Source: Galbula dea (taxonomy: Eukaryota > Chordata > Aves > Piciformes > Galbulidae). Taken from it: a stretch of DNA of 64,000 bases. The notes below the pieces were generated by a model. It saw only the letters and a program-made list of their open reading frames with translations. It was not told the origin of the DNA and made no database searches. Where the stretch lies: positions 1,116,001-1,180,000 of the forward strand of contig VWZX01002271.1 in assembly GCA_013399015.1 (NCBI GenBank), written 5' to 3'. This document shows positions 1 to 10,657 of this stretch, in pieces (the first letter of the stretch is position 1; each line of letters begins with the position of its first letter). The position numbers were made by a program, and so were the translations under genes.

Positions 1-3000
1 TACCCCTGAAAAATGGTATTTATTCTTCTTTTCAAGTGAGCTGCCAAGGTCAGAGAGTTTCTTTTTATTCATGAGATTTTTGCCTTTCCCTCTCACAGCA
101 GCAAGGCCCAACAAATGTGTTTTTCCAGCAGCCTGCTTCCAGCACCCTGAAGGCAGAGAACACAGAACAGAAATGTTCCCAATTAGAGACCAGGTGCCAC
201 AAAGTTTAGCCCTTGCTGTTGTCATCTGCTAAGAGGCTGGGGAACAAACAGAGCTGCTAACTTTCAGAAGAGGGAAGAATTAAAAGCCAATTGAACTTCA
301 GGACCCTGGTGTTTGACACTGCCAAAACAAGCTTCAGTTGTCAAGCAACAGCAGCCCACGAGTGAGGCAGCAAGAGGAAAGTGGCAATGAAGGGAGAGTC
401 TAACCCTGCTCTTCTTACAACTAGACTGTCTCCTAACAGAAAGGCTGAGCAAACTCAGCTCTAAATCCAGTACTTGTGGTTCTGCTTTACTAGGCTGGAT
501 GTAAACCTTAAATAACTAACTACCAAAGGTTTTTCTTGGCTATCTTCTTCATATTGTACATGCAGTGCCCAAAATCCCTTAAGCAACCTACAGCCTTCTC
601 TTTCCTTCCTCTGGGTGAAGAGGTAGCACAGTGCCAATACTTCTGTCATTTTATACTCTGCAGTTGCTGCTCAATCAAAAGAATCCCCTGTCATCATCCA
701 GCATCTTTATTAAAAGATCATTAAGGAATTATCCACAGGAATCAGTTGTTTTCCACAGGACACATAACTGCCAGTAGTACTTCAGTGCCCAGTCCTGAAT
801 GGAGCACTGCTTTCCTGCTTCTTTCTTGTTCTTTTTCCCCTCCATGCATCATCCATCATGAAACAATCAGGACTGCAAGCACTCCATTCCCCATCACCAT
901 GCTGCTCTAGCATCTGATATTTTACCATGGGCTATAAACTCCTTCAGCAGAGCCAGCACAGCAGCAGCTGGGATGCACCTGCTAAGAGAAAGGATTTCAG
1001 GCAAGGGGTCAGAAGTGTTCTGAGCACAACTGGCAGGTCTTGGCCACTCAGTACAATCCATGCCTTGAGTTAAATTATCTTGGAAGGGAAAAAAAATCCA
1101 CTTCTAACTTTGCTACCAACTGAATTGCTACTGCTAGGCCCAAGTGCTGAGTCTCTGATACACATTCAACTCCTGCTAGAGTAACTGTCATCTGATTTAC
1201 ACTCATGCTCCAACACAGGACTTGTTCCTTGGGACTACTGCTGCAGGAAAGGGCTGCACAGGTTTTGCTATGGCAATAACTGTATTTTTTTAGCTGCATG
1301 GAGAACCAACAACAAAAGGAAGAAATACTGGTGTCACAGCTAAAAAAGCAGCACCTTTTTTTCCCCCCAAGGAACTACAGAGGGAAGTGGATTTGGACTT
1401 GGTTAGATCTCTTATTAGGTCTCTTCTTGGGAAGGTTTACAGTTCAAGTCTGAATCAACACTCTAAGACCCTTATGACTCTCAAGTTTTGCAGCTGGTGT
1501 GAACCCAATTGTTAAGGAAAAGGGAAGAGACAGTGCAGACACTGCTCTTACAGTTCCATAGGAGAACAGCAGACAGTGAATGGAGATGATTTCAGGATTT
1601 GGGCTAAAGCAGCAGGCTAGAACAGAACACAGGAAGCAAAGGTGCACAAACAGCAGGTAGGAGGGAGCAACCCAGCCTTAGGGACCCTTACATACACACA
1701 GACCTCAAGTCTCTGATGCTTACTGCCTTCATTAACCCTTCCAGTGTTCAAACAAACATGTGAGATCACATGAAGGCTCATGAAAAAAAAGCATAATTCC
1801 AAATTTGGGGGAGCTGGAAAGTCACTTTAGGCTACCTGCTCAACTCCTGCCCTTGTCCAAGGGCCTCTTCTGTAGCTCTCTGACACCTGAATCTTACCAT
1901 CAACTCCTGCTGACTTCAGAGCCACCCTGGCTCAGCAGAAGGCCAGCAGCAGCCTCACTGTTCACCTCCTCCATGGGTTTAACAGCTGGCACAGAAGCAG
2001 GCTGCAGAGAGGCCCTGCTCTCATCCTCTGCTCTGTCACCTCTACCTATGTGCCACACAGGCAATCTGGCATGGCCTTCTTCCTCTGAACTGAGAGATGT
2101 TAGTTTTGGTGGGCCTTTTGGTCTCAGAAAGTCACTTTATTGCCTTTGCTGTGCCCTTTGTCCTGGGCTTTCATGGTTAAGGGGAACTCCACCCCACCCT
2201 CAGCACCTAACTTGGCTTTGGAGGATGCTCAGCTGCAGGTAAATAAACAGCAATAGAGAAGAACTCAAGGCAGACAAATGAGGAAATAAGCATTCTCCAG
2301 AGAGCTGGAAATGGTAAGGATATGGAGTTGAAACCTTTCCCTTTGGGAGACTAGCTACAAGTGTTAGAAGGGATTTTACAATTCCTTTCTCTTTTCCATT
2401 AACAGCAACAGCAAACCCTGACCTTTATTCAATGCAGTTAGGGGAAGATTTTATTTCTCTGTAGTGAGATGGCTTTCCTTACTCAATCATTTACAGGAGG
2501 AGCATTAAATAGAATCTCTGTCACAGAAATGGGAAAGTGAGAGAGAGATTTTCTCATTTTTAGCAAACTAGCAGGGGGGCAACAAAAGCATGTTGAAACC
2601 AAAGGAAAACAGGTATGAAGATGAGCCAAAAAGGTTCTTTCTCATGGCACACTTCCAAGAAACCTGCACTACAGTTAGCTTAAACCTTGAACAAAAAGGT
2701 CCCTCTCAGACTGCAACAGTTGAAAGAGGTGAAAATAAGACATTTGAGAATATTTACATACCTCAACCTCGACCTAAGCAACCAACTAAGCCACCCTTCC
2801 TGTGCACACACTGGATTTAGATGAGCTATCTTGTCTCAATAGGTGGGAAAACAGGCAAATAATATCCCCCAAATAATATTTCCACCTAGGTGGAATAATT
2901 TCAACAGAAACATTGACTTACTGCTGAAAAACTCCACATCCTACACTGAGCTTCTTCCTCCCTCCCCATGCAGGAGGCAGCAGCAGCAGGGATGTGCACA

Positions 3001-3530
3001 CTGGGTGCCCAGTACACCATGAAGGGGATTCCTCACTGTCAGTGCTTAGGCAACAGATGCCAGAAAAGCTACTGTCATCTGAGGAAAGATAAAGTAAGGC
3101 TGCAGTGTTGAATACCTTCTAAGATGTGAAGGATTGCATTTTAAAGCCATATACTGGTTTTCATGTGGCTTACACACAGGATTTTATCCTAGAAACAGCT
3201 CCATGTTCTCTAAACTGCATGCAGGAGTTTATTGGGATGCATTTCCTCAGAGTATGGAAAGTGTGAGGTCTGCTCTGCTGTTCTCTAGGGAACTAGAACA
3301 AAGCAAATTCCTATTTTGCTGGTTCAGCCAGGCCAAGAGCAGGCAGTACAAATGGTTACCAGAGCATTAACAACTTCTCAATCACCCAACCAGGTGTTAG
3401 ATCATGAGATAGAAAACCTTATCCCACTGACAATCTCCCCAAACCACTCCTCCTCCCATGACAAGGCCACCTATCAGCAATGGCTGTTGACTGGGGTAAC
3501 CCAACATGCCCCCAAGGACTTGCAAGGCAC
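1..3530. other. No gene recognised; unique AT-leaning DNA
   Basis: I see only short chance reading frames. The ATG-initiated 76-codon frame at 2590-2820 has protein-like composition but no recognisable family or splice context. No CR1, LTR or RNA gene was recognised. Confidence 0.6.
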
Positions 3531-3592
3531 AGTACCTGAAGTACCACAGTACCTGAAGTACCACAGTACCTGAAGTACCACAGTACCTGAAG
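3531..3592 (+). repeat. 17-bp tandem repeat, about 3.6 copies
   Basis: Unit AGTACCTGAAGTACCAC repeated exactly at 3531, 3548 and 3565, with a partial fourth copy at 3582-3592 that runs straight into CR1 sequence. The half-unit AGTACCTGAAG resembles the CR1 segment AGTGTCTGAAGGGGG at the junction, so the array seems to include CR1-derived bases. Confidence 0.95.
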
Positions 3593-3908
3593 GGGGCTAC
3601 AAAAAAGCTGGGGAGGGACTTTTGAGGAGGTCAGATAGTGATAGAACCAGGGGAAATGGGTGTAAGCTAGAGGAGGGGAGATTTAGGTTGGATATTAGGA
3701 GGAAGTTCTTCACTGTGAGGGTGGTGAGACACTGGAACAGGTTGCCCAGAGAGGTTGTGGAAGCCTCATCACTGGAAGCTTTTAAGACAAGGCTGGATGG
3801 GGCCCTGGGCAACCTGACCTAGTGGATGGTGTCCCTGCCAGGCAGGGGGGTTGGAACTAGATGATCTTTGAGGTCCCTTCCAACTCTGACCATTCTATGA
3901 TTCTGTCA
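3583..3908 (+). mobile_element. CR1 LINE 3' end, young subfamily
   Basis: 5'-truncated CR1 beginning at GAAGGGGGCTACAAAAAAGC and running through the ORF2 C-terminal remnant (an open frame in 3622-3822 with RRKFFTVRVVRHWNRLPREV) and the 3' UTR to ATTCTATGA TTCTGTCA. It is nearly identical to the copies at 13411, 31703 and 39787. No gene function is expected. Confidence 0.95.
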
Positions 3909-5310
3909 AATGGAATCTCCTTATCTACATGAAAGCAATGGGCAGCATCTACCTGCAGCAGCAAGGACTACAAGACCTGAAGCTGGATGCACCAAAGGGC
4001 CTACCAGGTAAAAATATGAAAGTACTGATTCAAAGCTGGGGAGCTTGGAAAGCCCAGACAAGTTCTTCTTGTGTCAGCCCACCTACTGATTCAGCAACTT
4101 GCCCTGCTTATCTGGCTGCAGTTAAAGCTTTGCTTTCAGATCTGCAACTGCTTTAGAAACCTTAGAGAACTGGAAGTTCTCTGGTTTCTGTCCTTCCAAA
4201 CTCCTGGCTCCTGCAGGCACCAGGCCTTTGAGTGGAACATCAGACAAACCTGTTCCTCTCTTCATTTTCCACAACATTTCCCAGCTACTGGTCTTTTAAA
4301 CAAGATTTTTGTCTCTATAAGAGACAACAGAACATTGCCATATTAACAAGGAGCAATAAAAACATAGCTTAAAAGAACAGATGCATTAATAGTTCCAAGT
4401 AGGATTAGCCTGGGACTTGTCTTTTGCAAGGAAACTTCTCAGACCAAGCCACCAAACAGGTACAAGCAGCAGCATTAAGTATTCACACAGCACTGATGAA
4501 TCTCCAGTTTTCCACATAATCCAGAACAAACCCTGCCAAGATACTGCAATGATTTCAGAGGGTCCAAAAGTGATACTCAGCACACTGCATTTGCAGGAGA
4601 AGAATGGCATGGTTCACACCTAGCACTAGTTTATCAGCTGAAGAATGCTGGCTCAGCCATGAAGCATTTCTGATGTCTGTTCCAGCACAGCCTCACTGCA
4701 GTAACCACAACACAACTGCACACAGTCCTCCCTGGACCCACCCAGCACCACCAGTAACTACAGCATTAATAACTACAAAAGCAGTTGTATTATTCAAGTC
4801 ATTTTTTGGAAGACTGTTGCTCCAGTTCCCTTTCAGAAGGTAGGGTGATAAAGCTGCTTCTCACATTCTTCTCTAAACACCTGAGGTTTATTTTCCTTGC
4901 AGTATATAAAAGCCAGTAAAGCAGTTCACACCTCCCTCTGAACCAGCCTGGGGATTTCTGAGCTGACCTTGCTGTTCTTACAAGCTCCCCTGCCTGAAAG
5001 CATGACCTGACTTCAGCATCTCACACAAAACTGTTTCCTAATCTCTCTCCTCTCACACTTCTACATGAGTTAATTGCTGACCTTTACAATCCTCAGTCCC
5101 AGCTACAAGGCAAAGTCCATACCTACCTATCCAGCTTCTCCTAGGGTTGTATCTCAGCACTGCAACAGACAAGCCACTTGGTGACACCATGCTGGAAATG
5201 TTGTGCTTCTGTACTCAGCAGTCACACAGCTGTAGATTTGGGGGGGTTTTGTCCCCAACATGCTAATGTCAAGCTTTAAATAACTTAGACCTCATGGCAG
5301 TTTAGAACTT
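3909..5310. other. No gene or repeat recognised
   Basis: Unique sequence with only short reading frames on both strands; no splice-supported exon, RNA gene or mobile element was seen. Confidence 0.55.
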
Positions 5311-5633
5311 CCTCAGCAGAGAGGGAGGGGTGGGTGCTGACCTCTTCTCTCTGGTGACCAGTGACAGGACCCTGGGCAATGGCATGAAGCTGTGCCAGGG
5401 GAAATTGAGGTTGGATGTTAGGAAGAGCTTCTTTACCCAGAGGGTGGTGGAGCATTGGAACAGGCTCCCCAGGGAGGCTGTCACAGCACCATCTCTCATG
5501 GAGTTTAAGCAGCACTTGGACAAGGCACTTAGGCACATGGGGTGACTTTGAGGTTGTCCTGTGCCTACACAGGAGTTGGACTAGATGATCCTTGTGGGTC
5601 TCTTCCAACTCAGGACACACTGTGATTCTGTGA
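5311..5633 (+). mobile_element. CR1 LINE 3' end, older subfamily
   Basis: CR1 fragment with the sense ORF2 end (5330-5545 stays open; RKSFFTQRVVEHWNRLPREAV) and a 3' UTR ending TGTGATTCTGTGA. The 3' UTR (TTGGACTAGATGATCCTTGT) differs from the young group in this window, so it is a distinct CR1 subfamily. Confidence 0.92.
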
Positions 5634-6529
5634 ACTCTGCACCCAGCAAACCAGGCATCAATTGCCAACATGCTGAGTCAAGAATCTAACAGCAAGTCAA
5701 CAAGTGACATGAGAATTACTATGGCAGTAATTAAATCCACACTGAAAACTCCAATAACCCCTAGGTGCAGGGAACTACTCAAATTGTTTCTAAGGGAGAG
5801 TAAATGTCTTATTTCTAGCAAGTAGTATTCTGCCAGTAATCCTGCAGCTGAATGGTAACATCCCCAAGCTGGCAAAGCAGGAGTCAGGTACAAGGGAGGC
5901 TCCTCCCCTGCTGTAAGAAAGGCTAATTCAGTCCCAGGATAAGCAGCAGAAGGGATGACTGAACAAGTTGTTCCACATTTCCATTACCCCAGCTACAATC
6001 TTTTCTTTACAGAAAGAGATTTCAAGAGAGGAACCAACTGAAGATTCATGAATCCAACACTTGTACTGGTAATATGACATTGTTTATCTTCAGATTCAAT
6101 CAAACTCTGCCAACCTAAGGTAAGCAAATAGTCACAGGAGTAAGCACAGCCTCAGTTCTGTCATGATTTCCCCCAATCAATGAGCTCCAATGCAAATGTT
6201 TGCCCACAAGCAGCAGCAGCCCTGCCTGCACTGCCACTGATCATGACTAATAGAGACCTGCCACAGGAACAGACAGCACAGAATGGAAATGACTGCCATG
6301 CAGCTCTTTCATTTGTTTCCATATTCAAGTAATCATACAATATCAAATTCTGTATGATTTCAGCTGCTAGAACAGCTGGCAGAAAGGGAAAAATCATTTC
6401 AGCTCCTATTGGTATGAAGACATGCTCAGGTTCTGCACTGTTCTTCACCCTGTACCAACAACAGGCAGAGTTAACTGAGTCTGAATACATTGTACTGTTT
6501 TATCACCTGCATTTCCTGCTACAGCCCCA

Positions 6530-6780
6530 CAGCCCTGCCCTCTGCAGAGAGCAGAGCACGGCCCCAGCCCCACAGCCCTGCCCTCTGCAGGGAGCAAAGC
6601 ACAGCCCCAGCCCCACAGCCCTGCACTCTGCAGACAGCAGAGCACAGCCCCAGACCCACAGCCCCAGCCCTCTGCAGAGAGCAGAGCACAGCCTCAGCCC
6701 CACAGCCCTGCCCTCTGCAGAGAGCAGAGCACGGCCCCAGCCCCACAGCCCTGCCCTCTGCAGAGAGCAGAGCACAGCCA
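6530..6780 (+). repeat. GC-rich minisatellite, 43-bp unit, nearly 6 copies
   Basis: Copies begin (CAGCCC...) at 6530, 6573, 6616, 6659, 6703 and 6746. The spacing is 43, 43, 43, 44 and 43 bases, and one copy has a 1-base insertion. Each unit has a palindromic CTCTGCAGAG-like core and the block AGCAGAGCACRGCCCCAGCC. Because the unit length is not a multiple of three, the array creates overlapping long frames on both strands; these are artefacts, not genes. Confidence 0.95.
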
Positions 6781-8126
6781 CCCTGGCAGCCAGACCCCTG
6801 ACTTCTTCCCCAGACAGGGCCTGAAGCAGCATGCTGAATGTGCCTTCACTCATGGTGTAGATTTGGGACTTCCCAGCTTCACCTGAGGTCTTTTCAAGAA
6901 GCCAGAGAACATTTGTACATCAACACAAGCCTCCTGGGATTACAGGGGGGATACCATGGCTATGCCCTGGCCAGTTCTTTTCCTTCCACCAGCTCAAACC
7001 AGCTTCCTTTGCTGGAGCTGCTTAGCTGAGAATCTCCATGTGGGTAATTCCAGCAGCAGAACCCTCCAGAGCCCCTAGAGTTTGCTGGACATGTTTGCCA
7101 ACACCCCTCTTTCATCACTGGCTTCTTCTGCAACACCAACTGACTGAGAAATGCCCTGTGTGAAAGTCCTGTAGCACTACATGAACACACTCACCTCCAC
7201 AAGTGTCTTCATCCCTCCTCAGCCCTGTGTTGTGCTGCTGCTCCACTCTCCAACTTCCTTAACTGGCCTAAAACAAGCAGCCATGCCAGTTCTGGTGGGC
7301 CACAGCTCAGAGAGGCTGCTTTGGCTAATCAGATGAATGTGGCCAAATACTGCTGTTGAATAATGATGGACTGGTGGCAACAGGCAGCACCTAAAATTCA
7401 GGGCATTTTTGGTTTTCTTCTATGGCCATGACTTTGCTTTCCAGTTCTAACACTTGCTGCTTGTAACAGACAGGGTGAGTACTTCACTCTTCACCTTGAC
7501 TAGCACTACTGAATTTGAATTGTTCTCTCTCTAACAAGCAGTTCTGGAAGCCACAAGAGTTTTGTAGCTCCTTGTATCACAGCCTTGGGAATCAAACCAC
7601 ACTTTAGGGCTGTGTCTCCTGATATCAGTTGCAAGACTTGGTGTTTTCACCTGCTACTAGTGGAACAGGACACAAGACTTGAAGGGAGGAGTTTGATCTT
7701 TCATCCTTTATCTTGGCACAACTGAATCTTTCTTGCCTATGAATGGCAAGGATAACATTTGCAGCCAAGCAGCATGGATGAGACAAGGGAGAAGTAAATT
7801 CTTACAGAGAAGAAAAAGAACCCATTTAATTGCTGCAGAGAAACACAACAAAAGCAAACAGAGCTCTGTAAAAATACATATTCTATGCCTGCTTGCCACA
7901 GGAGACAAACCCAAAGTCTGGAGGATGCCAAAAGATAAAACAAATGGTGCTCCTAAACCCTGTTGAAATCTGCTACCATGCAGCAGGGTACAACTCCTTA
8001 CCCTTGGGTGTCTCTTGACTAGCTGATGTGAGATCTGGACTTAGCATCTTCCAGAGCAAGGATGACAGTGCCAGTTTGGGACTGCTGCAGGGTTAGAGAC
8101 AAGGGAAACAGCAGAGAACTCCCTGG
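6781..8126. other. No gene recognised
   Basis: Unique sequence between the minisatellite and the palindrome. Short overlapping frames occur on both strands, none with family resemblance. No mobile element was recognised. Confidence 0.55.
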
Positions 8127-8207
8127 TGAAGAGTGTCAGTGCTTCCATAGCTTCTAACAGCCTCCTAAGGAGGCTGTTAGAAGCTATGGAAGCACTGACA
8201 CTCTTCA
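8127..8207. repeat. Perfect inverted repeat: 40-base arms, 1-base spacer
   Basis: Bases 8127-8166 are the exact reverse complement of 8168-8207, 40 of 40, separated by a single A at 8167. The match stops at 8126/8208. No target-site duplication or transposon terminus is visible around it. It could extrude as a cruciform or fold as a hairpin RNA. A template-switch mutation or a fold-back assembly error could produce this structure. Confidence 0.98.
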
Positions 8208-8485
8208 GCAGTAAAACCCAAATGAAATCACAATTCAGCATCCCAAGACTGAACAGAAATAAAACTGTTCTCAAGGCCTTGATCTTCTCCTTCACTCCTC
8301 ATTTTTGAGCCACATGACATGGCAGGTTTTCTAACAGGACACAAGAAAAGCAAATAGGTCAGCCAGTAAAAGGTCAAATACCATCAGCAGGAGTGTTTCC
8401 TCTGGTCATAAAATCAGAAATGTTTAGTTTCCTTAAGGAACAGCTCAGGCTAAATACAGAGAAGACTGCAGCAGTTATTACTATG

Positions 8486-8762
8486 ATGACTGGAAGAGAA
8501 CTCTGGGGATCATCCAGTCTAATCCCCCTGGCTCCAGCAGGGTCACCTCCAGCTGGGCTTGGAATCTCTCCACACAAAGAGACTCCACAACCTCTCTGGG
8601 CAGCCTGGGCCAGGGCTCTTGGACCCAGAACTCCAGCTGTGGCCTCACTAGGGCTGAGTAGAGGGGGAGGAGAACCTCCCTCAACCTGCTGGTCACACTT
8701 CTGAATGCATGCCAGGTGACCATTGGCATTCCTGGCCAACAGCACACTGCAGCAGGCTCAAT
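8486..8762 (-). mobile_element. CR1 LINE fragment with internal deletion
   Basis: Antisense CR1, 3' end on the left (CTCTGGGGATCATCCAGTCT). Compared with the fuller copy at 19558-20169, sequence jumps from CAGCCTGGGCCAGGGCTC directly to TTGGACCCAGAACTCCAG, so roughly 300 bases of the ORF2-coding part are missing. Its right end matches CR1 around CAGCACACTGC. Confidence 0.88.
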
Positions 8763-8956
8763 GAATCAATCCAATTAATCAATCTAACTGGGTAACAAGG
8801 AGACAACAAAAGTTCAAGTGGCAATTTCTTTATGATAATAATGCAGATTAAATGCTAAAGAAGACAGCCCCAGACCAGCTGGGCAATTTTAAATGATAAT
8901 ATATTTCACTAACCACAAAATCATCTCAAAATTCTCATCTGTAAGAACTGCTGAGT

Positions 8957-9195
8957 CAGGGAAGGTTTAGGTTGGATATTAGGTATTAGGCACAATTTCT
9001 TTCCCAGAAGGTTTGGCAAGGCCTGGCCCAAGTTGCCCAGGGCCATAGTGGAGTCACCATCCCTGGAGGGACTGAAAAGCCCTGGAGGTGTGGTGCTGAG
9101 GGCCATGGTTCAGTGGTAAATTGGCAGTGCTGGTTTAACAGTTGCACTTGATGACCTTAAAGGTCTATTCCAAGCAAAATGATTCTATGATTCTC
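8957..9195 (+). mobile_element. CR1 LINE 3' end
   Basis: Sense CR1 fragment from GGGAAGGTTTAGGTTGGATA to GATTCTATGATTCT. It contains a short local duplication (TATTAGG TATTAGG). It is of the same subfamily as the copies at 17593 and 62523, recognised by the GGTTCAGTGGT 3' UTR block. Confidence 0.9.
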
Positions 9196-9988
9196 CATAC
9201 TAGCCCTGAAAAGTGACACTCCCCCAAGAGACTCCTTCTGTACAAACCTGCTTACAGTAACAGTGGTCAGCATATTTTATTAAACCCTTCTGGACCTATT
9301 CTATCACTACACAGACACCTGCACACTGACTGCTCAGGAAGGTTGATGGTCAATAGGTTCTGCTATTCTCAAGACATCTGTTTCTACTTCTCCAGTTGGT
9401 ACAAGAAACCCTGCAGTGGTCTTCAGCACTTGTGTGGCAATAACACAATCCCCAGGCCAGATGCTCTCCTGTATCTCTTTCCTCACTACAAGGTAAATTA
9501 GTACCCAGATACTCAGAAGAAAAAACTTGAATATTCTACTTTAAGCAGGTACAACACTGTAATACTTTAAAAAACAAGAGTTGGCTTAAGAATGTTGTGT
9601 GGTCTGTGGTTTTTATTCATTTATATTTGAATGTCATCATGCCTCTTCTCCTGCCTCCCCTCCTCCCTCCAGCACTCTTACAGACAGCTCACTGTCTCTA
9701 AGGCATTCCCTGATGAGGGAATCTTTCACTTGTCCTCTCTGAAACCTGCACAAGGAGAGCTTTAAGGGTTAAGGCAGAAAACAGCACAAGTCTTGCTCTA
9801 GCCCATTCCAGGAGAAACATTTACACATTCTCAGCACTGAAGAGCAATAATAAAATTTTATAAGGTTTCAATAAAACAAGGCCAGTAGCTAATACTAAAA
9901 GCTGGCATTTTACCAACCACCTAAAGCAGATCAATAAATAACCATCTGAAACTGAAGAAAAAAAGGCTCAGCAATGTTTTATCAGTAA
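9196..9988. other. No gene recognised
   Basis: AT-rich unique sequence with no convincing reading frame or repeat. Confidence 0.55.
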
Positions 9989-9993
9989 CCTGC

Positions 9994-10652
9994 TGCCAAG
10001 GGTTGGGCTGGGCTGACCACCAACCCAGTGACAGACCCTCCCTGACACCCCCTCTGCACCCCTCCATGGGAAGAGAAAGGGGATGAGAGAGACAGAGAGA
10101 CTTGTGGGTTGGAAAAGTAAACTAAAACTACTTTAATAATAATAAGCAGGATAAATGATATCTGTACAAATATGTACCAATATGTACAGAACCCAATCCT
10201 GAACCCAAACCCCCTGATGGTAACTGCATCCCCACTGACACTGCAGCAGAAGGCTGAAGGTCAGGAGAAGGAACCAAGAAGGGAGAATAATCTAGCAACC
10301 CAGCAACCTAGCAAGGGAGAGCTGACCCCCAGTTTATCTATCCAATATGACATATATTGGATGGAACACTTCAGTTGGTCAGTTTGGGGTCACCTGTCCT
10401 GTCTGCTCCTCCCTGAAGGTGCAGCCTTTACCCTGAACCCCCCAACATGAGACACAAGATTCAGCAGTGACCTTGCTTTGCATCCCAGTCCCTGGGAGGG
10501 AATCTAAGCATTAGGCCTTAGCACTGCTAGAAGCTGGCAGTGGCTATGAAAACATGCTGCTAGTTTCAGAAAGTGCAGTTTCTCAGAGGAGTTTTAACTC
10601 AAAAGTAAAATGACTGAAGAGAATTAGTTCTGTTCTAAGCCAAACCAGGACA
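9994..10652 (-). mobile_element. Solo ERVL-type LTR with 5-bp target-site duplication
   Basis: On the minus strand this 659-base element starts TGTCCTGGTTTGG (10652) and ends CCCTTGGCA (9994), so it has TG...CA termini. It is flanked by the perfect 5-base duplication CCTGC (9989-9993 and 10653-10657). Internally it shows the layout of bird ERVL LTRs: a start motif CAGAACTAATTCTC, a GGTGACCCCAAACTGACC block in U3, then TTATTATTATTAAAGTAG and CCACAAGTCTCTC toward U5. There is no internal proviral sequence, so it is the product of LTR-LTR recombination. The family name is inferred from memory of avian LTR sequence. Confidence 0.9.
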
Positions 10653-10657
10653 CCTGC

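Noticed and set aside
1805..2242. 145-codon open frame on the + strand
   Set aside because: The start is TTG, the composition is Ser/Leu/Pro low-information, and there is no family resemblance.
6354..6853. Long frames of repeated PSAESRA- or LCSLQRAG-type peptides on both strands
   Set aside because: Translation of the 43-bp minisatellite; the unit is not a multiple of three, so every frame cycles through.
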